Shown here: piece after piece, positions 9,192 to 19,543 of the stretch | Layout of the letters: every line of letters starts with the position of its first letter | Position numbering within the stretch: position 1 is the first letter of the stretch | Origin: Limibacter armeniacum | GTDB lineage: Bacteria > Bacteroidota > Bacteroidia > Cytophagales > Flammeovirgaceae | Direction of reading: 5' to 3' | Length of the DNA stretch: 64,000 bases | Assembly: GCF_036880985.1 (NCBI RefSeq) | Contig: NZ_JBAJNO010000008.1 | Coordinates: forward strand, 2,419,500-2,483,499 | The notes under the pieces: model-generated | What the model saw: only the letters and a program-made list of their open reading frames with translations | What the model was told of the DNA's origin: nothing | Databases searched by the model: none | Program-made: the position numbers and the translations under genes

Positions 9192-9830
9192 ATGATCTAT
9201 CAGAAGACAGGTTGGTTTGTTCACAATGTCCTCTACCCTTCCTTGACTTGGAAAAGGGAGACAGAAGAAAAGGTCATTTACCTGACTTTTGATGATGGCC
9301 CGATTCCTGATGTAACGGAATGGGTATTGGAACAGCTTGAACAGTATCAGGCCAAAGCCACATTTTTTTGCGTTGGGGATAATGTGAGAAAACACCCAGA
9401 AGTTTTTAAAAAGCTAATAGCAAATGGGCACAGGGTCGGCAACCACACCTATAATCATTTAAAAGGTTGGGTTACTGACAACCAAAAGTACTTTGAAAAC
9501 ATTGCATCTTGTAGAGATATCATAAGCCAGTATACTTCTGACACCTCTCACCTATCTCTGTTTAGACCTCCATATGGGCAGATTTCCACCAAACAGATCA
9601 AGGAATTGAATGAGCAGTTTGATGAGTTGGTGATGTGGCATGTACTGACATGTGACTATGACCAAAGCATGAATGAAGAAGTGTGCCTCAAAAAAAGTCT
9701 GAATTTGACGGAAGCAGGCAGTATAGTTGTCTTTCATGATAGTTTGAAAGCAGAAAAAAACCTAAGGTATGTATTACCCCGTTATCTGAAACATTTCACA
9801 GCTCTAGGGTATACTTTCAAACATTTATAG
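9192..9830 (+). CDS. Polysaccharide deacetylase (NodB homology domain)
   Basis: A single-domain carbohydrate esterase family 4 protein of 212 aa. The NodB motifs are present in order: TFDDGP (catalytic and metal Asp), GNHTYNHL (metal-binding His pair, H-x3-H), and RPPYG, followed by a late VVFHDS motif. These enzymes remove N-acetyl groups from peptidoglycan or other GlcNAc polymers. There is no signal peptide or membrane anchor, which is common in the short Bacteroidota forms and leaves the location and substrate open. It is divergent from the HTH gene and appears to be a single-gene unit. Confidence 0.88.
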   Translation: MIYQKTGWFVHNVLYPSLTWKRETEEKVIYLTFDDGPIPDVTEWVLEQLEQYQAKATFFCVGDNVRKHPEVFKKLIANGHRVGNHTYNHLKGWVTDNQKYFENIASCRDIISQYTSDTSHLSLFRPPYGQISTKQIKELNEQFDELVMWHVLTCDYDQSMNEEVCLKKSLNLTEAGSIVVFHDSLKAEKNLRYVLPRYLKHFTALGYTFKHL

Positions 9831-10127
9831 AATAAGCCGCTGACAGGTGTAGAAACCATCACAGCGACAATTGATGTTATACTTTTGTGACAAAACCTGT
9901 GTTAAGATATCGTAATCTCGCATTAAATTATCTTAAAAAGGTTATTACCTTGTTATTGTAAATAACCTAAACACAGCACCTTACAAAACACATCTATTAA
10001 TGCATTTGCAATGAAAAATGGACAGAAGAAGGTCAATTTGTTGTGAGTGCGATTCTTATTAAGTAAATTTGTCATCGTTTTTTGCACGATTTTAATATTC
10101 CATTGTAACATATAAATAACAATTAAG

Positions 10128-11375
10128 GTGGATTTATTTGAAAAATTACTAAAAGATAGAGGACCTCTAGGTAATCACTCTAAACTTGCACATGGATATT
10201 ATGCTTTCCCTAAACTGGAAGGTGAGATTGCCCCTAGAATGCAATTCAGAGGCAAAGAAGTACTTACTTGGAGCTTGAATAACTACCTGGGCTTGGCTAA
10301 CCACCCTGAAGTAAGAAAAGTTGATGCGGAAGCTGCAGCTGATTACGGAATGGCATATCCGATGGGAGCTCGGATGATGTCAGGTAACTCAACAATCATT
10401 GAGCAGTTTGAGGCTCAGTTGAGTGAATTCGTAGGCAAGCAGGACACAATGGTTCTGAACTTCGGTTACCAAGGTATTATGTCCGTTATCGATGCGTTGC
10501 TTGACAGAAGAGACGTTGTAGTATACGACTCTGAGTGCCACGCATGTATCATTGATGCACTGAGAATGTTCCCTGGAAAGCGTTACGTTTTCCCTCATAA
10601 CGATATTGAAAACTGTGACAAGCAGCTGGAAAGAGCTTCTAAGCTGGTTGAAAAAACAGGTGGTGCGGTTCTTGTTATTACTGAAGGTGTATTCGGTATG
10701 CTAGGCGACCAAGGTAAACTGAAAGAGATCGTAGAACTGAAGAAGAAACACCAGTTCCGTCTTCTTATTGACGACGCTCACGGCTTCGGTACACTGGGTA
10801 AAACAGGTGCTGGTGCAGGTGAAGAGCAAGGTGTTCAGGATGGTATTGACATCTACTTCTCTACTTTCGCTAAATCTATGGCTTCAATTGGTGCCTTTGT
10901 TTCAGCAGATGAGCAAGTAATCGAATTCCTTCGTTACAACACTCGTTCTCAAATCTTTGCCAAAACGCTGCCAATGCCATTGGTATTGGGTAACATGAAG
11001 CGTCTGGAGATGCTTCGTACAATGCCTGAGTTGAAGGACAAGCTTTGGACAATTGCTACTGCCCTGCAGAATGGCTTGAGAGAAGCTGGCTTTAACCTAG
11101 GTGCAGCAGGTGAATCACCTGTAACTCCTGTATTCCTGAAAGGTGGCCAGAACGAAGCTGTAAACATGGTAATGGACCTTCGTGAAAACTACAACATCTT
11201 CTGTTCAGTAGTAGTGTACCCTGTAGTGCCAAAAGACGTGATTATGCTACGTCTGATCCCTACATCATCTCACTCGCTATCAGATGTTGAAGAGACTATT
11301 ATTGCTTTCAAGGCTATCAAGGATAAATTGGAGTCTGGAGAGTATGCAAAGGCTGAACCAGTGATATTCTCATAA
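10128..11375 (+). CDS. Alpha-oxoamine synthase family (serine palmitoyltransferase / cysteate acyltransferase-like)
   Basis: A PLP-dependent enzyme of 415 aa that condenses an acyl thioester with an amino acid. The visible signature has the GARMMSGN segment (residues 80-87), His138 stacking on PLP, DDAHGFGTLG (215-224) and the Schiff-base Lys249 in STFAKSMASIGAF. The GPLGxxxxLAHGYYAFPK opening is typical of Bacteroidota members that make sphingolipid or sulfonolipid bases. Sequence reading cannot decide between serine palmitoyltransferase and the cysteate acyltransferase (SulA type) of capnine synthesis; a biotin KAPA synthase is less likely because no bio genes are near. The start is GTG at 10128, since an in-frame stop lies 13 nt upstream. 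A strong terminator follows. Confidence 0.8.
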   Translation: MDLFEKLLKDRGPLGNHSKLAHGYYAFPKLEGEIAPRMQFRGKEVLTWSLNNYLGLANHPEVRKVDAEAAADYGMAYPMGARMMSGNSTIIEQFEAQLSEFVGKQDTMVLNFGYQGIMSVIDALLDRRDVVVYDSECHACIIDALRMFPGKRYVFPHNDIENCDKQLERASKLVEKTGGAVLVITEGVFGMLGDQGKLKEIVELKKKHQFRLLIDDAHGFGTLGKTGAGAGEEQGVQDGIDIYFSTFAKSMASIGAFVSADEQVIEFLRYNTRSQIFAKTLPMPLVLGNMKRLEMLRTMPELKDKLWTIATALQNGLREAGFNLGAAGESPVTPVFLKGGQNEAVNMVMDLRENYNIFCSVVVYPVVPKDVIMLRLIPTSSHSLSDVEETIIAFKAIKDKLESGEYAKAEPVIFS

Positions 11376-11409
11376 TACCAAAAAATAACGTCCTTTCGGA
11401 CATATATCT

Positions 11410-11459
11410 ACGGATAATCCAATTGTGGCTTCGCCTCAATGGGTTATCCGTTTTTTTTT
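11410..11459 (+). terminator. Terminator after the alpha-oxoamine synthase gene
   Basis: A long stem (ACGGATAATCC pairing with GGGTTATCCGT, extended by further pairs to a TTCG-type loop) is followed by nine T residues. Confidence 0.88.
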
Positions 11460-11569
11460 CTTTAAATATTCATAAAAATGTTTGGGATGTTTAGGATTTT
11501 ACCAACTATTTCATAAATTGCCTTAGGTAAGTAAAACTAATTACTGATTACATCACTAACTTTTCAACA

Positions 11570-11749
11570 ATGGAAAAATTTAAGCAACTAGTTGAACTAG
11601 TAAAACAAACCGAAGAGGATGCAGCGAAATTCTACGAAAACAACGTTCAAGCTGCAGGTACAAGAGTAAGAAAGAACATGCAAGAAATTAAAAAACTTGC
11701 TCAAGACATCAGACTTGAAGTACAGGAAATCAAAAATAACGCGAAGTAA
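11570..11749 (+). CDS. Histone H1-like protein Hc1
   Basis: A 59-aa gene, short enough to be missed by ORF callers. The protein starts MEKFKQLVELVKQTEEDAAK and contains the family core AAGTRVRKNMQEIKKLAQDIR, then ends in NNAK. This matches the Bacteroidota branch of the Hc1 (histone H1-like) family, small basic nucleoid-associated proteins. It has its own spacer on both sides and its own terminator, so it is probably a monocistronic and highly expressed gene. The start is the ATG at 11570 with no alternative in frame. Confidence 0.88.
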   Translation: MEKFKQLVELVKQTEEDAAKFYENNVQAAGTRVRKNMQEIKKLAQDIRLEVQEIKNNAK

Positions 11750-11789
11750 TTCGTGATGATTTCTGCTCATTAATTGAGCACAAATACAA

Positions 11790-11825
11790 AATCCGCAGTA
11801 CTGCTTTTGCACTGCGGATTTTTTT
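11790..11825. terminator. Bidirectional terminator between Hc1 and dapA
   Basis: AATCCGCAGT pairs with ACTGCGGATT around an 11-nt loop; T tracts are present in both directions. Confidence 0.85.
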
Positions 11826-11852
11826 ATTCATGAATTTCGTAACCGGAATTTC

Positions 11853-12713
11853 CTAAAGTAAGGATTGGATTTTTTCTTTTAACTGGTCTGAAGCTCTGAA
11901 CAGTGGCAACCTCACAGAGGAGCTACAAACTCCCATCAACTCCAAAGCTTGTTTGGCACCAGTAGGGTTCCCCTCTTCAAACAATGATTCAATCAAAGGT
12001 ATTGATTCCATCAGTATAGATGTTGCACGCTCAAAATCATTGTTAAGTGCATGGTTTACCATCTTACAAAAAGATTCAGGCACCACATTAGCCGCTACTG
12101 AAATCACCCCTACTGCACCTATTGAAATCAAAGGTACAGTAAGTGGGTCTTCACCAGAGATCAATAGAAAACCTTTTGCTGCATTCTTCTTGATCCAAAG
12201 ACTTTGAGTCAGGTCTCCAGAAGCCTCTTTTACAGCAATAATATTCGGGTGGAAAGAAAGTTGACAGATGGTATCAGCAGTCATGTTGACTGCCGTACGA
12301 GAAGGGACATTATATAAGATGATTGGTTTTGTTGCATGATCAGCAATTAGCTCATAATGACGCAACATCCCCTGTTGAGTAGGTTTATTGTAATAGGGAG
12401 CTACGGATAGTATGGCATCAACTTCTTGTAGGTCAAATGCCTCTAATTGGCTGATGACTTCCTGTGTATTATTCCCTCCTATTCCAAAAACAATTGGCTT
12501 TAGGCCCTTATTATACTCAGCTACAAAGTCAAGTATCGCTTGCTTTTCCTCTCCTGTAAGAGTGGCTGACTCCCCTGTCGTACCATTCACAACCCAATAA
12601 TCAACATAAGGAGCGGTGTGATCAAGGACCTTTTTCAATGAAGAAAAGTCCACTTCATTTTCCTCATTGAAAGGTGTAATCAAAGCTACACCAGTACCGT
12701 TTAATGCTTTCAT
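11853..12713 (-). CDS. dapA: 4-hydroxy-tetrahydrodipicolinate synthase
   Basis: A class I aldolase of 286 aa that condenses pyruvate with aspartate semialdehyde, the first committed step to diaminopimelate and lysine. The GTTGES substrate motif is at residues 44-49, the catalytic Tyr134 lies in LYNVPSRT, and the Schiff-base Lys162 lies in AVKEASG. Length is as expected for the family. It lies 34 bp behind the DUF6913-like gene on the same strand, in the order ligA, DUF6913, dapA that I recall from other Bacteroidota. No lysine riboswitch is visible in front of it. Confidence 0.95.
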   Translation of the reverse strand: MKALNGTGVALITPFNEENEVDFSSLKKVLDHTAPYVDYWVVNGTTGESATLTGEEKQAILDFVAEYNKGLKPIVFGIGGNNTQEVISQLEAFDLQEVDAILSVAPYYNKPTQQGMLRHYELIADHATKPIILYNVPSRTAVNMTADTICQLSFHPNIIAVKEASGDLTQSLWIKKNAAKGFLLISGEDPLTVPLISIGAVGVISVAANVVPESFCKMVNHALNNDFERATSILMESIPLIESLFEEGNPTGAKQALELMGVCSSSVRLPLFRASDQLKEKIQSLL

Positions 12714-12747
12714 AATTTTCTACCTCACAGAAAAATTTCTCTCTCTT

Positions 12748-13284
12748 CTAAACCCTGATTGTTTCCACCACCTTCAGCATATTTTCGAGCATATCATCCA
12801 ATTCTTTCTGATTGGCTCCTACCATAAGCTCAAAAAATGGTTCTTTTCCTTCTCTGCTAATCCCTACTCTACATGATGCTTTGCTTTCTGCTAGCACATA
12901 GTCAAATGCAAGACCACCTTCTACAGAGGCAAAGAAAAGGTAATCATAGTTCTTGTCTATAAACCTTTGCGCATCTTCGGAATCTATCTCTCCAAACGAC
13001 TTGATTTCACTATCAGTAAAGAATTTAAAGTTGAAGTTATAGAGGTTTACTTCTCCACTATTGAAAAAAGTCAACACATCTACGTTCTTACCGCTATCCT
13101 GTAGTTTTTGAATAAACTTTTTCAGCACTTTTACTTCCAGGTCGTGATTAACCTGAAACAGCACTCCAATATTGCGGGCATCAGAAAAGGATACCGTCTT
13201 TCTTGGTACCGTTTTACTGTTAGCCATAGCCTTATTGATTTTCTGCTTGAAAAAAAATTCTTTAACTGAATTCACGTATATCAA
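12748..13284 (-). CDS. DUF6913-like protein
   Basis: 178 aa, cytosolic, of unknown function. The pattern NIGVLFQVN..VKVLKKFIQKLQDSGKNVDVLTFFN, with YDYLFFAS in the middle and a final ELDDMLENMLKVVE helix, fits the small Bacteroidota family DUF6913, which commonly sits just before dapA. The open frame begins at a TTG (13284); a GTG at 13275 or the ATG at 13227 are alternatives, and the basic VKEFFFKQKINK segment suggests one of the longer forms. Assignment is from memory of the family pattern. Confidence 0.7.
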   Translation of the reverse strand: MIYVNSVKEFFFKQKINKAMANSKTVPRKTVSFSDARNIGVLFQVNHDLEVKVLKKFIQKLQDSGKNVDVLTFFNSGEVNLYNFNFKFFTDSEIKSFGEIDSEDAQRFIDKNYDYLFFASVEGGLAFDYVLAESKASCRVGISREGKEPFFELMVGANQKELDDMLENMLKVVETIRV

Positions 13285-13470
13285 TAGTTTAGTTCGTCTT
13301 ACATCAATATCATAAAGTGAGGCAACTCACCCTTACCTGAAGATTAGCACAAATATAATGTCAAAATTACAGAATAAGGGTGAATGATTTTTTTTAACTG
13401 AATAAAGAAATCAATTTGCTGCTAAAATAAAGAGACAAGCTTCACTTGCACTTTACTTAGATTGAATCCC

Positions 13471-15528
<2,058 letters not shown>

Positions 15529-15650
15529 TTATTCTTAAAAGATGTTTGTGAGTATTTGGTTGCTATGAATATGCAGTCGCAATTATAGACTTAATTGTTT
15601 TTCAAAATGAAAGCGAAGCTTGTGCTTCGCTAAACATCAAAATCTTTGTA

Positions 15651-16043
15651 TTACAAATACTGCTTGATATTATCAGCAATTTCCTGCATTTCCTCAGGAG
15701 CCAATTTCAGCTTTTCGGATGTAAAGTTCAGGTCTCCGATATCGTTCAAAGGAACCAAGTGCAAGTGCGCATGTGGAACTTCCAAGCCAATTACAGCCTG
15801 CCCTACTTTTTTACACGGATAGGCTTTCTTGATAGCCGCAGCAAGTTTCTTGGCAACAATATACAAGCCTGCCAAATCCTCATCCTCCATGTCAAACATG
15901 TAATCTACCTCTTGCTTAGGTACCAGTAGCACATGCCCTTTCTTCAAAGGGAATACGTCAAGAAAAGCCAAATACTTATCATCTTCATACACTTTGTAAG
16001 AAGGGATTTCGCCTGCGATAATTTTAGAAAAGATTGTTGCCAT
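15651..16043 (-). CDS. HIT family nucleotide-binding protein (HinT-like)
   Basis: 130 aa from the ATG at 16043. The histidine-triad motif HAHLHLVPL is present, together with the FSKIIAGEIPSYKVYED opening typical of the HinT branch, which hydrolyses nucleoside phosphoramidates. The open frame runs back to 16199, but those residues do not belong to the family, and a consensus promoter at 16095-16126 lies inside that extension, so the shorter start is chosen. It is transcribed separately from greA, whose terminator lies upstream of this promoter. Confidence 0.92.
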   Translation of the reverse strand: MATIFSKIIAGEIPSYKVYEDDKYLAFLDVFPLKKGHVLLVPKQEVDYMFDMEDEDLAGLYIVAKKLAAAIKKAYPCKKVGQAVIGLEVPHAHLHLVPLNDIGDLNFTSEKLKLAPEEMQEIADNIKQYL

Positions 16044-16094
16044 CGGTTCAAATGTTTTTGGATATACTAAGAATCTATTTTCTTTTTTCTGTAC

Positions 16095-16126
16095 CAAATA
16101 TAGAATTAGCCATAGAGCTGTGCAAA
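16095..16126 (-). promoter_or_regulatory. Predicted promoter of the HIT gene
   Basis: On the minus strand TTTG, a 20-nt spacer and TATATTTG form a full match to the Bacteroidota promoter consensus, about 50 nt before the ATG at 16043. Confidence 0.65.
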
Positions 16127-16178
16127 GCCATTCATTCAAAAAAAGCGTTAAATACCTCAGCTGATTGAGAATTAGGGC

Positions 16179-16211
16179 AAAAAAAAACTGCCAACTCAAA
16201 AGTCAGCAGTT
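16179..16211 (-). terminator. Terminator of greA
   Basis: On the minus strand a 12-bp stem with some G-U pairs (AACTGCTGACTT with GAGTTGGCAGTT) is followed by nine T. It is 42 nt after the greA stop. Confidence 0.75.
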
Positions 16212-16252
16212 CCTTTATACTTATAATATATCAAGAGACTTCTTCAGGTATA

Positions 16253-16723
16253 TTACAAGCCTACATCGAGTACCTCAAAAATCATTTTACCACGAGGTGT
16301 AACAATATCTGCTTTGTCACCAACTCTTTTTCCAATTAGGCCTTTACCAATTGGTGAATCAACAGAAATCTTATTTTTCTTAAGGTCAGCTTCTTTGGCA
16401 GCCACCAACTGATATTCCATTACGGTACCGTTTGGTGCTTTGATTTTCACGCGTGAAAGAATGCCTACTCTATCTGTATCTAGTTTAGACTGGTCGATGA
16501 CCCTCCCGTTAGCTACCAGATTTTCAAGTTGTGCAATTTCTGCCTCCAAGTGCCCTTGTGCATCCTTTGCTGCATCGTATTCAGCATTCTCACTCAAGTC
16601 ACCTTTATCTCTTGCTTCTGCAATCGCATTAGCAATCTCTTTTCTTCCTTGTGTTTTCAGCCTATGCAGTTCATCCTTGAGCTTCTGTAGCCCTTCTGCG
16701 GTATAATATGTGATATTTGACAT
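16253..16723 (-). CDS. greA: Transcription elongation factor GreA
   Basis: 156 aa, full length. The N-terminal coiled coil contains the GreA catalytic tip pattern ARDKGDLSENAEYDAAK with the acidic residues that enter the RNA polymerase secondary channel. The C-terminal FKBP-like domain has the SPIGKGLIGKRVGD signature. GreA stimulates cleavage of backtracked RNA. A terminator-like hairpin lies in its leader (16753-16783), which could end the upstream nuo transcript or attenuate greA. Confidence 0.95.
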   Translation of the reverse strand: MSNITYYTAEGLQKLKDELHRLKTQGRKEIANAIAEARDKGDLSENAEYDAAKDAQGHLEAEIAQLENLVANGRVIDQSKLDTDRVGILSRVKIKAPNGTVMEYQLVAAKEADLKKNKISVDSPIGKGLIGKRVGDKADIVTPRGKMIFEVLDVGL

Positions 16724-16752
16724 TTTGATATAGGTTTAATGGCCTAATCTGA

Positions 16753-16783
16753 AAAGAAAAAACGATTCAAATTGTTTGAATCG
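16753..16783 (-). terminator. Terminator hairpin between nuoJ and greA
   Basis: On the minus strand CGATTCAAA pairs perfectly with TTTGAATCG around a 3-nt loop, followed by TTTTTTC. It lies 156 nt after nuoJ and 30 nt before greA. It either ends the nuoIJ transcript or, if greA starts at the TACATTTG box (16810-16817), sits in the greA leader. Confidence 0.75.
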
Positions 16784-16938
16784 CTGCTCGTACTTATAGG
16801 CACGAAATACAAATGTAATCAAAATTATAAGTTCCTGGGGAACGTTCCTCTAACTTTTAAATAGATCTTTCTATTGAGAAATCATGTAATGTATAAACCA
16901 AAAGTTAAGGAAATGTAATCAATTATTAAAGAAAAAAG

Positions 16939-17460
16939 CTAGGATTTTGAGTCTTTCCCAGCTACATATGCCGCTCCTATTAGAACCACAAGCAACAAAA
17001 CGGCTATCAACTCAAAGGCCAGAATAAAGTCCGTCATCAAGTTCACGCCAATGATTCTGATAGATGAACCGTTATGGATTTCGCCTGCATTAGCGGCATC
17101 TGCAATCCAAGGAACATCCTGCCAAACCGTCTGAACTATTGTATAACTCAGTAATGCAAATGCTGTCAAGCTGGCGATAATACCACCAAAAAAATTGGAG
17201 CTACCTGAATACAACCCCTTATTTTCCCGTGTTTTAGTAAACATGACCCCAAAGAGCAGCAATACGAGGATCCCTCCCATATAAACCACAATTTGAGTAA
17301 TGGAAAGGAAGTCAGCTCCTGACAAGGCATATAACGCAGCAACTCCTAAAAAAGAGAGTAGCAACATCAACGCACAATAAAGGACATTTCTGGTAAAAAG
17401 AATCAGAATAGCAGGCAATACGGTTACAGCCGCAAAAAAATAAAATATATACTGTTCCAT
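16939..17460 (-). CDS. nuoJ: NADH-quinone oxidoreductase subunit J
   Basis: 173 aa, with five predicted membrane segments. The ITQIVVYMGGILVLLLFGVMFT stretch around helix 3 is the family signature, carrying the pi-bulge region of complex I subunit J/ND6. It is co-transcribed with nuoI, which ends 9 nt upstream. No nuoK or later subunit follows; instead there is a terminator and greA. The rest of complex I must be encoded elsewhere. Confidence 0.93.
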   Translation of the reverse strand: MEQYIFYFFAAVTVLPAILILFTRNVLYCALMLLLSFLGVAALYALSGADFLSITQIVVYMGGILVLLLFGVMFTKTRENKGLYSGSSNFFGGIIASLTAFALLSYTIVQTVWQDVPWIADAANAGEIHNGSSIRIIGVNLMTDFILAFELIAVLLLVVLIGAAYVAGKDSKS

Positions 17461-17469
17461 GATACGCTA

Positions 17470-18144
17470 CTATACTTTCGGTTTGAAACTCGGTCTGAAT
17501 TTAGGCTTTGCAGTTCCTGTACTTTCCGGCTTTGCTTCAGTATTTTTTGCAGCTGCTTGTTTTTTAGCAGCCTGAGCTTCCTCAAAAAGACGCTTTTTCT
17601 CTTCGACTTCTTCAGGGGTCATCTCTGAGAATTGATAATTCAGCTTAAATAGATCGTACTCACTGAATTCATAATCCTTAGTCATCGTCAGACATTCCGT
17701 TGGGCAAACCGTAGTACACAAACCGCAGAAACAGCACTTTGCCATGTCAATATCAAACTTGGCTGCATAGATACGTTTCGGTGTACCGTCAGAAGTGGTT
17801 CCAATTACTTCAGCGGACTTCACAGGTTCGATATCAATACAATTCACAGGGCAAACTTTGACACACTTGTCACAGACAATACAGTCATCAATCTCATTGT
17901 GAAGCTTGTACCTACCCACATCAGGTACAGGAAACTTCTCACGAGGATACTCCATCGTCACAATTCCTTCCTGATATTTCGTGAAATAATCTTCGTGTGA
18001 AGTGCCAATTGGTTGCCTTCTTTCCTTACTAATAGCCTTGTTGAAGTGATCAAGTGTTAGCTTCACTCCTTCTATTGAAGTACTGATTGCTTCCTTGATC
18101 CCTCCCCAATAAGAACTATTAGCCCCCTTTCTCGGATTCGTCAT
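17470..18144 (-). CDS. nuoI: NADH-quinone oxidoreductase subunit I (two 4Fe-4S clusters)
   Basis: 224 aa. Two ferredoxin-type motifs are intact: Cys88, 91, 94 and 98 (CIVCDKCVKVCP), and Cys137, 140, 143 and 147 (CCFCGLCTTVCP). They bind clusters N6a and N6b, which pass electrons toward quinone in complex I. An unusual feature is the C-terminal extension of about 45 residues rich in Ala, Lys, Glu and Pro, ending in a Pro/Lys/Phe repeat (KPKFRPSFKPKV), probably disordered. The gene starts a two-gene unit with nuoJ; nuoH is not upstream. Confidence 0.94.
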   Translation of the reverse strand: MTNPRKGANSSYWGGIKEAISTSIEGVKLTLDHFNKAISKERRQPIGTSHEDYFTKYQEGIVTMEYPREKFPVPDVGRYKLHNEIDDCIVCDKCVKVCPVNCIDIEPVKSAEVIGTTSDGTPKRIYAAKFDIDMAKCCFCGLCTTVCPTECLTMTKDYEFSEYDLFKLNYQFSEMTPEEVEEKKRLFEEAQAAKKQAAAKNTEAKPESTGTAKPKFRPSFKPKV

Positions 18145-18295
18145 ATAGAAATTCAGTTTACCTGAAAGTTTTCACATTTGTTCATTTCTGCATTTAGGAA
18201 ATTTTCAATTTCAAACGCAGTTGCAAGTATAGACTATTAATCTAAAACTATGAAATGTCCGTTAGGTTTAATAAAACCTAGATTAAATTGAATTT

Positions 18296-18646
18296 TTATG
18301 AATTAATCCCCTGCTCTTTCTGAAGGATAAACTTCGCTACTTCATCTTCATACATATACAATTCAACCAGCAATGGATTAACCCATCTGCGGATCATCGG
18401 CGGCAAGTCATCTTCAACGGCAGGCTCTTTTTCACTAATAAACTCCTTAAGGTATTTCTCAATCAGCTGCTGCTGTTTATCATAGGCAATCAGCAACTTA
18501 TCTACTTCATAGTCTTCACTCCTATGCAAGTGCAACAGTCTGGTTTCATCCAGTGTGGTTTCAATATTCAATAAGTGAGCTGCTAGGTCTTCTGACAGAA
18601 AACTTTTACTGATCAGTGCTTTCTCGTGTTCTTTTATTTCTTTCAT
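18296..18646 (-). CDS. Hypothetical helical protein
   Basis: 116 aa, acidic, predicted to be all helix with Leu- and Glu-rich heptad-like stretches (LLIAYDKQQQLIEKYLKEF). There is no signal peptide, membrane segment or Cys. I do not recognise a family. It is oriented with nuoI downstream but separated from it by 151 bp, and is divergent from hsp20. Confidence 0.6.
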   Translation of the reverse strand: MKEIKEHEKALISKSFLSEDLAAHLLNIETTLDETRLLHLHRSEDYEVDKLLIAYDKQQQLIEKYLKEFISEKEPAVEDDLPPMIRRWVNPLLVELYMYEDEVAKFILQKEQGINS

Positions 18647-18949
18647 ATCAGTGTGCGGATTATATGGTTGCTTGGATAAGCAAAGTTATGATTTTTTTCC
18701 ACAATCAATTAGTACATTTCAAATACAGCTCAAATATTCCTTCTGCTGACAAAATGAAAGTCAACCTTGACAAAATTTCAGCAAAATCTATCCTTAAGCA
18801 TTCTTAATCAGTCATTTTGACACAATATTGATCAAGAAAATAGTCTTTTTTCAAATGGTACAGAAATTGAATTTTATAATGTAAAATCAACAACACACAG
18901 TCAGTATATAGCTGACCTATTTCATGTTAAACCAATAAACCATTTCGCT
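18647..18949. other. Divergent intergenic region, no gene seen
   Basis: About 300 bp between the hypothetical helical protein and hsp20. On the minus strand TAACTTTG (18681-18688) could be the -7 box of the hypothetical gene, but a -33 box at proper spacing is not clear. I see no CIRCE element (TTAGCACTC repeat) or other recognised heat-shock operator. Confidence 0.4.
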
Positions 18950-19396
18950 ATGTCACTGATTAAAAAAGAACCTGGAATGCTTCCAACATTCGGGAGAATG
19001 TTTGAGGACCTATTCAACAAAGACCTGTTTGATTTGAGTGAAAACTTCTTTACAGGTAACAAAATGCCTGCTGTGAATGTAAAAGAAACTGAACGGGCCT
19101 ATGAATTAGAAGTTGCCGCACCTGGCATCAACAAGGACGACTTTAAGATTGAAGTAAACGACAATGTGTTGACTATATCGAGTGAGGTCAAAAGCGAAGT
19201 GAATGAAGAAGATAAAGGTCAATTCAGAAGACGGGAATTCAGTTATCAGTCATTCAAGCGTTCATTTACATTACCACAGGACCATGTAGACCTTGAGAAC
19301 ATAAAAGCAAGTCATAATAATGGCGTACTGATGCTGAACATTCCTAAAAAAGACCCAAATGTACCCAAAACAGTAAGGTCCATTGAGATATCGTAA
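18950..19396 (+). CDS. Small heat-shock protein Hsp20 / alpha-crystallin
   Basis: 148 aa. The alpha-crystallin domain covers residues about 38-145 and begins AVNVKETERAYELEVAAPG. It contains the conserved NGVLMLNIPKKDP segment, whose GVL motif forms the dimer and oligomer contacts, and ends with a basic tail. It is an ATP-independent holdase. It is a single-gene unit with its own terminator. No known heat-shock operator was found upstream. Confidence 0.94.
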   Translation: MSLIKKEPGMLPTFGRMFEDLFNKDLFDLSENFFTGNKMPAVNVKETERAYELEVAAPGINKDDFKIEVNDNVLTISSEVKSEVNEEDKGQFRRREFSYQSFKRSFTLPQDHVDLENIKASHNNGVLMLNIPKKDPNVPKTVRSIEIS

Positions 19397-19417
19397 TAGG
19401 CACAGCCGTCTAACACC

Positions 19418-19449
19418 AAAAAGCCGAAGTTTACCGCTTCGGCTTTTTT
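19418..19449 (+). terminator. Terminator of hsp20
   Basis: AAAAGCCGAAG pairs with CTTCGGCTTTT around a 7-nt loop, followed by more T. Confidence 0.88.
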
Positions 19450-19543
19450 TATCCCTGAAATTACTATTTTGTATACTACATTTGTTACAAGACAAACAGA
19501 CACTTTTTAAACTGTATCTGCTCAACTGGTCAAAGTCTAAGAA

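Noticed and set aside
11853-12747. Lysine riboswitch or attenuator in front of dapA
   Set aside because: Only 34 bp separate dapA from the gene before it; there is no room for a leader and no terminator.
16044-16199. Longer start of the HIT protein gene
   Set aside because: The extra residues do not match the family and contain the consensus promoter at 16095-16126.
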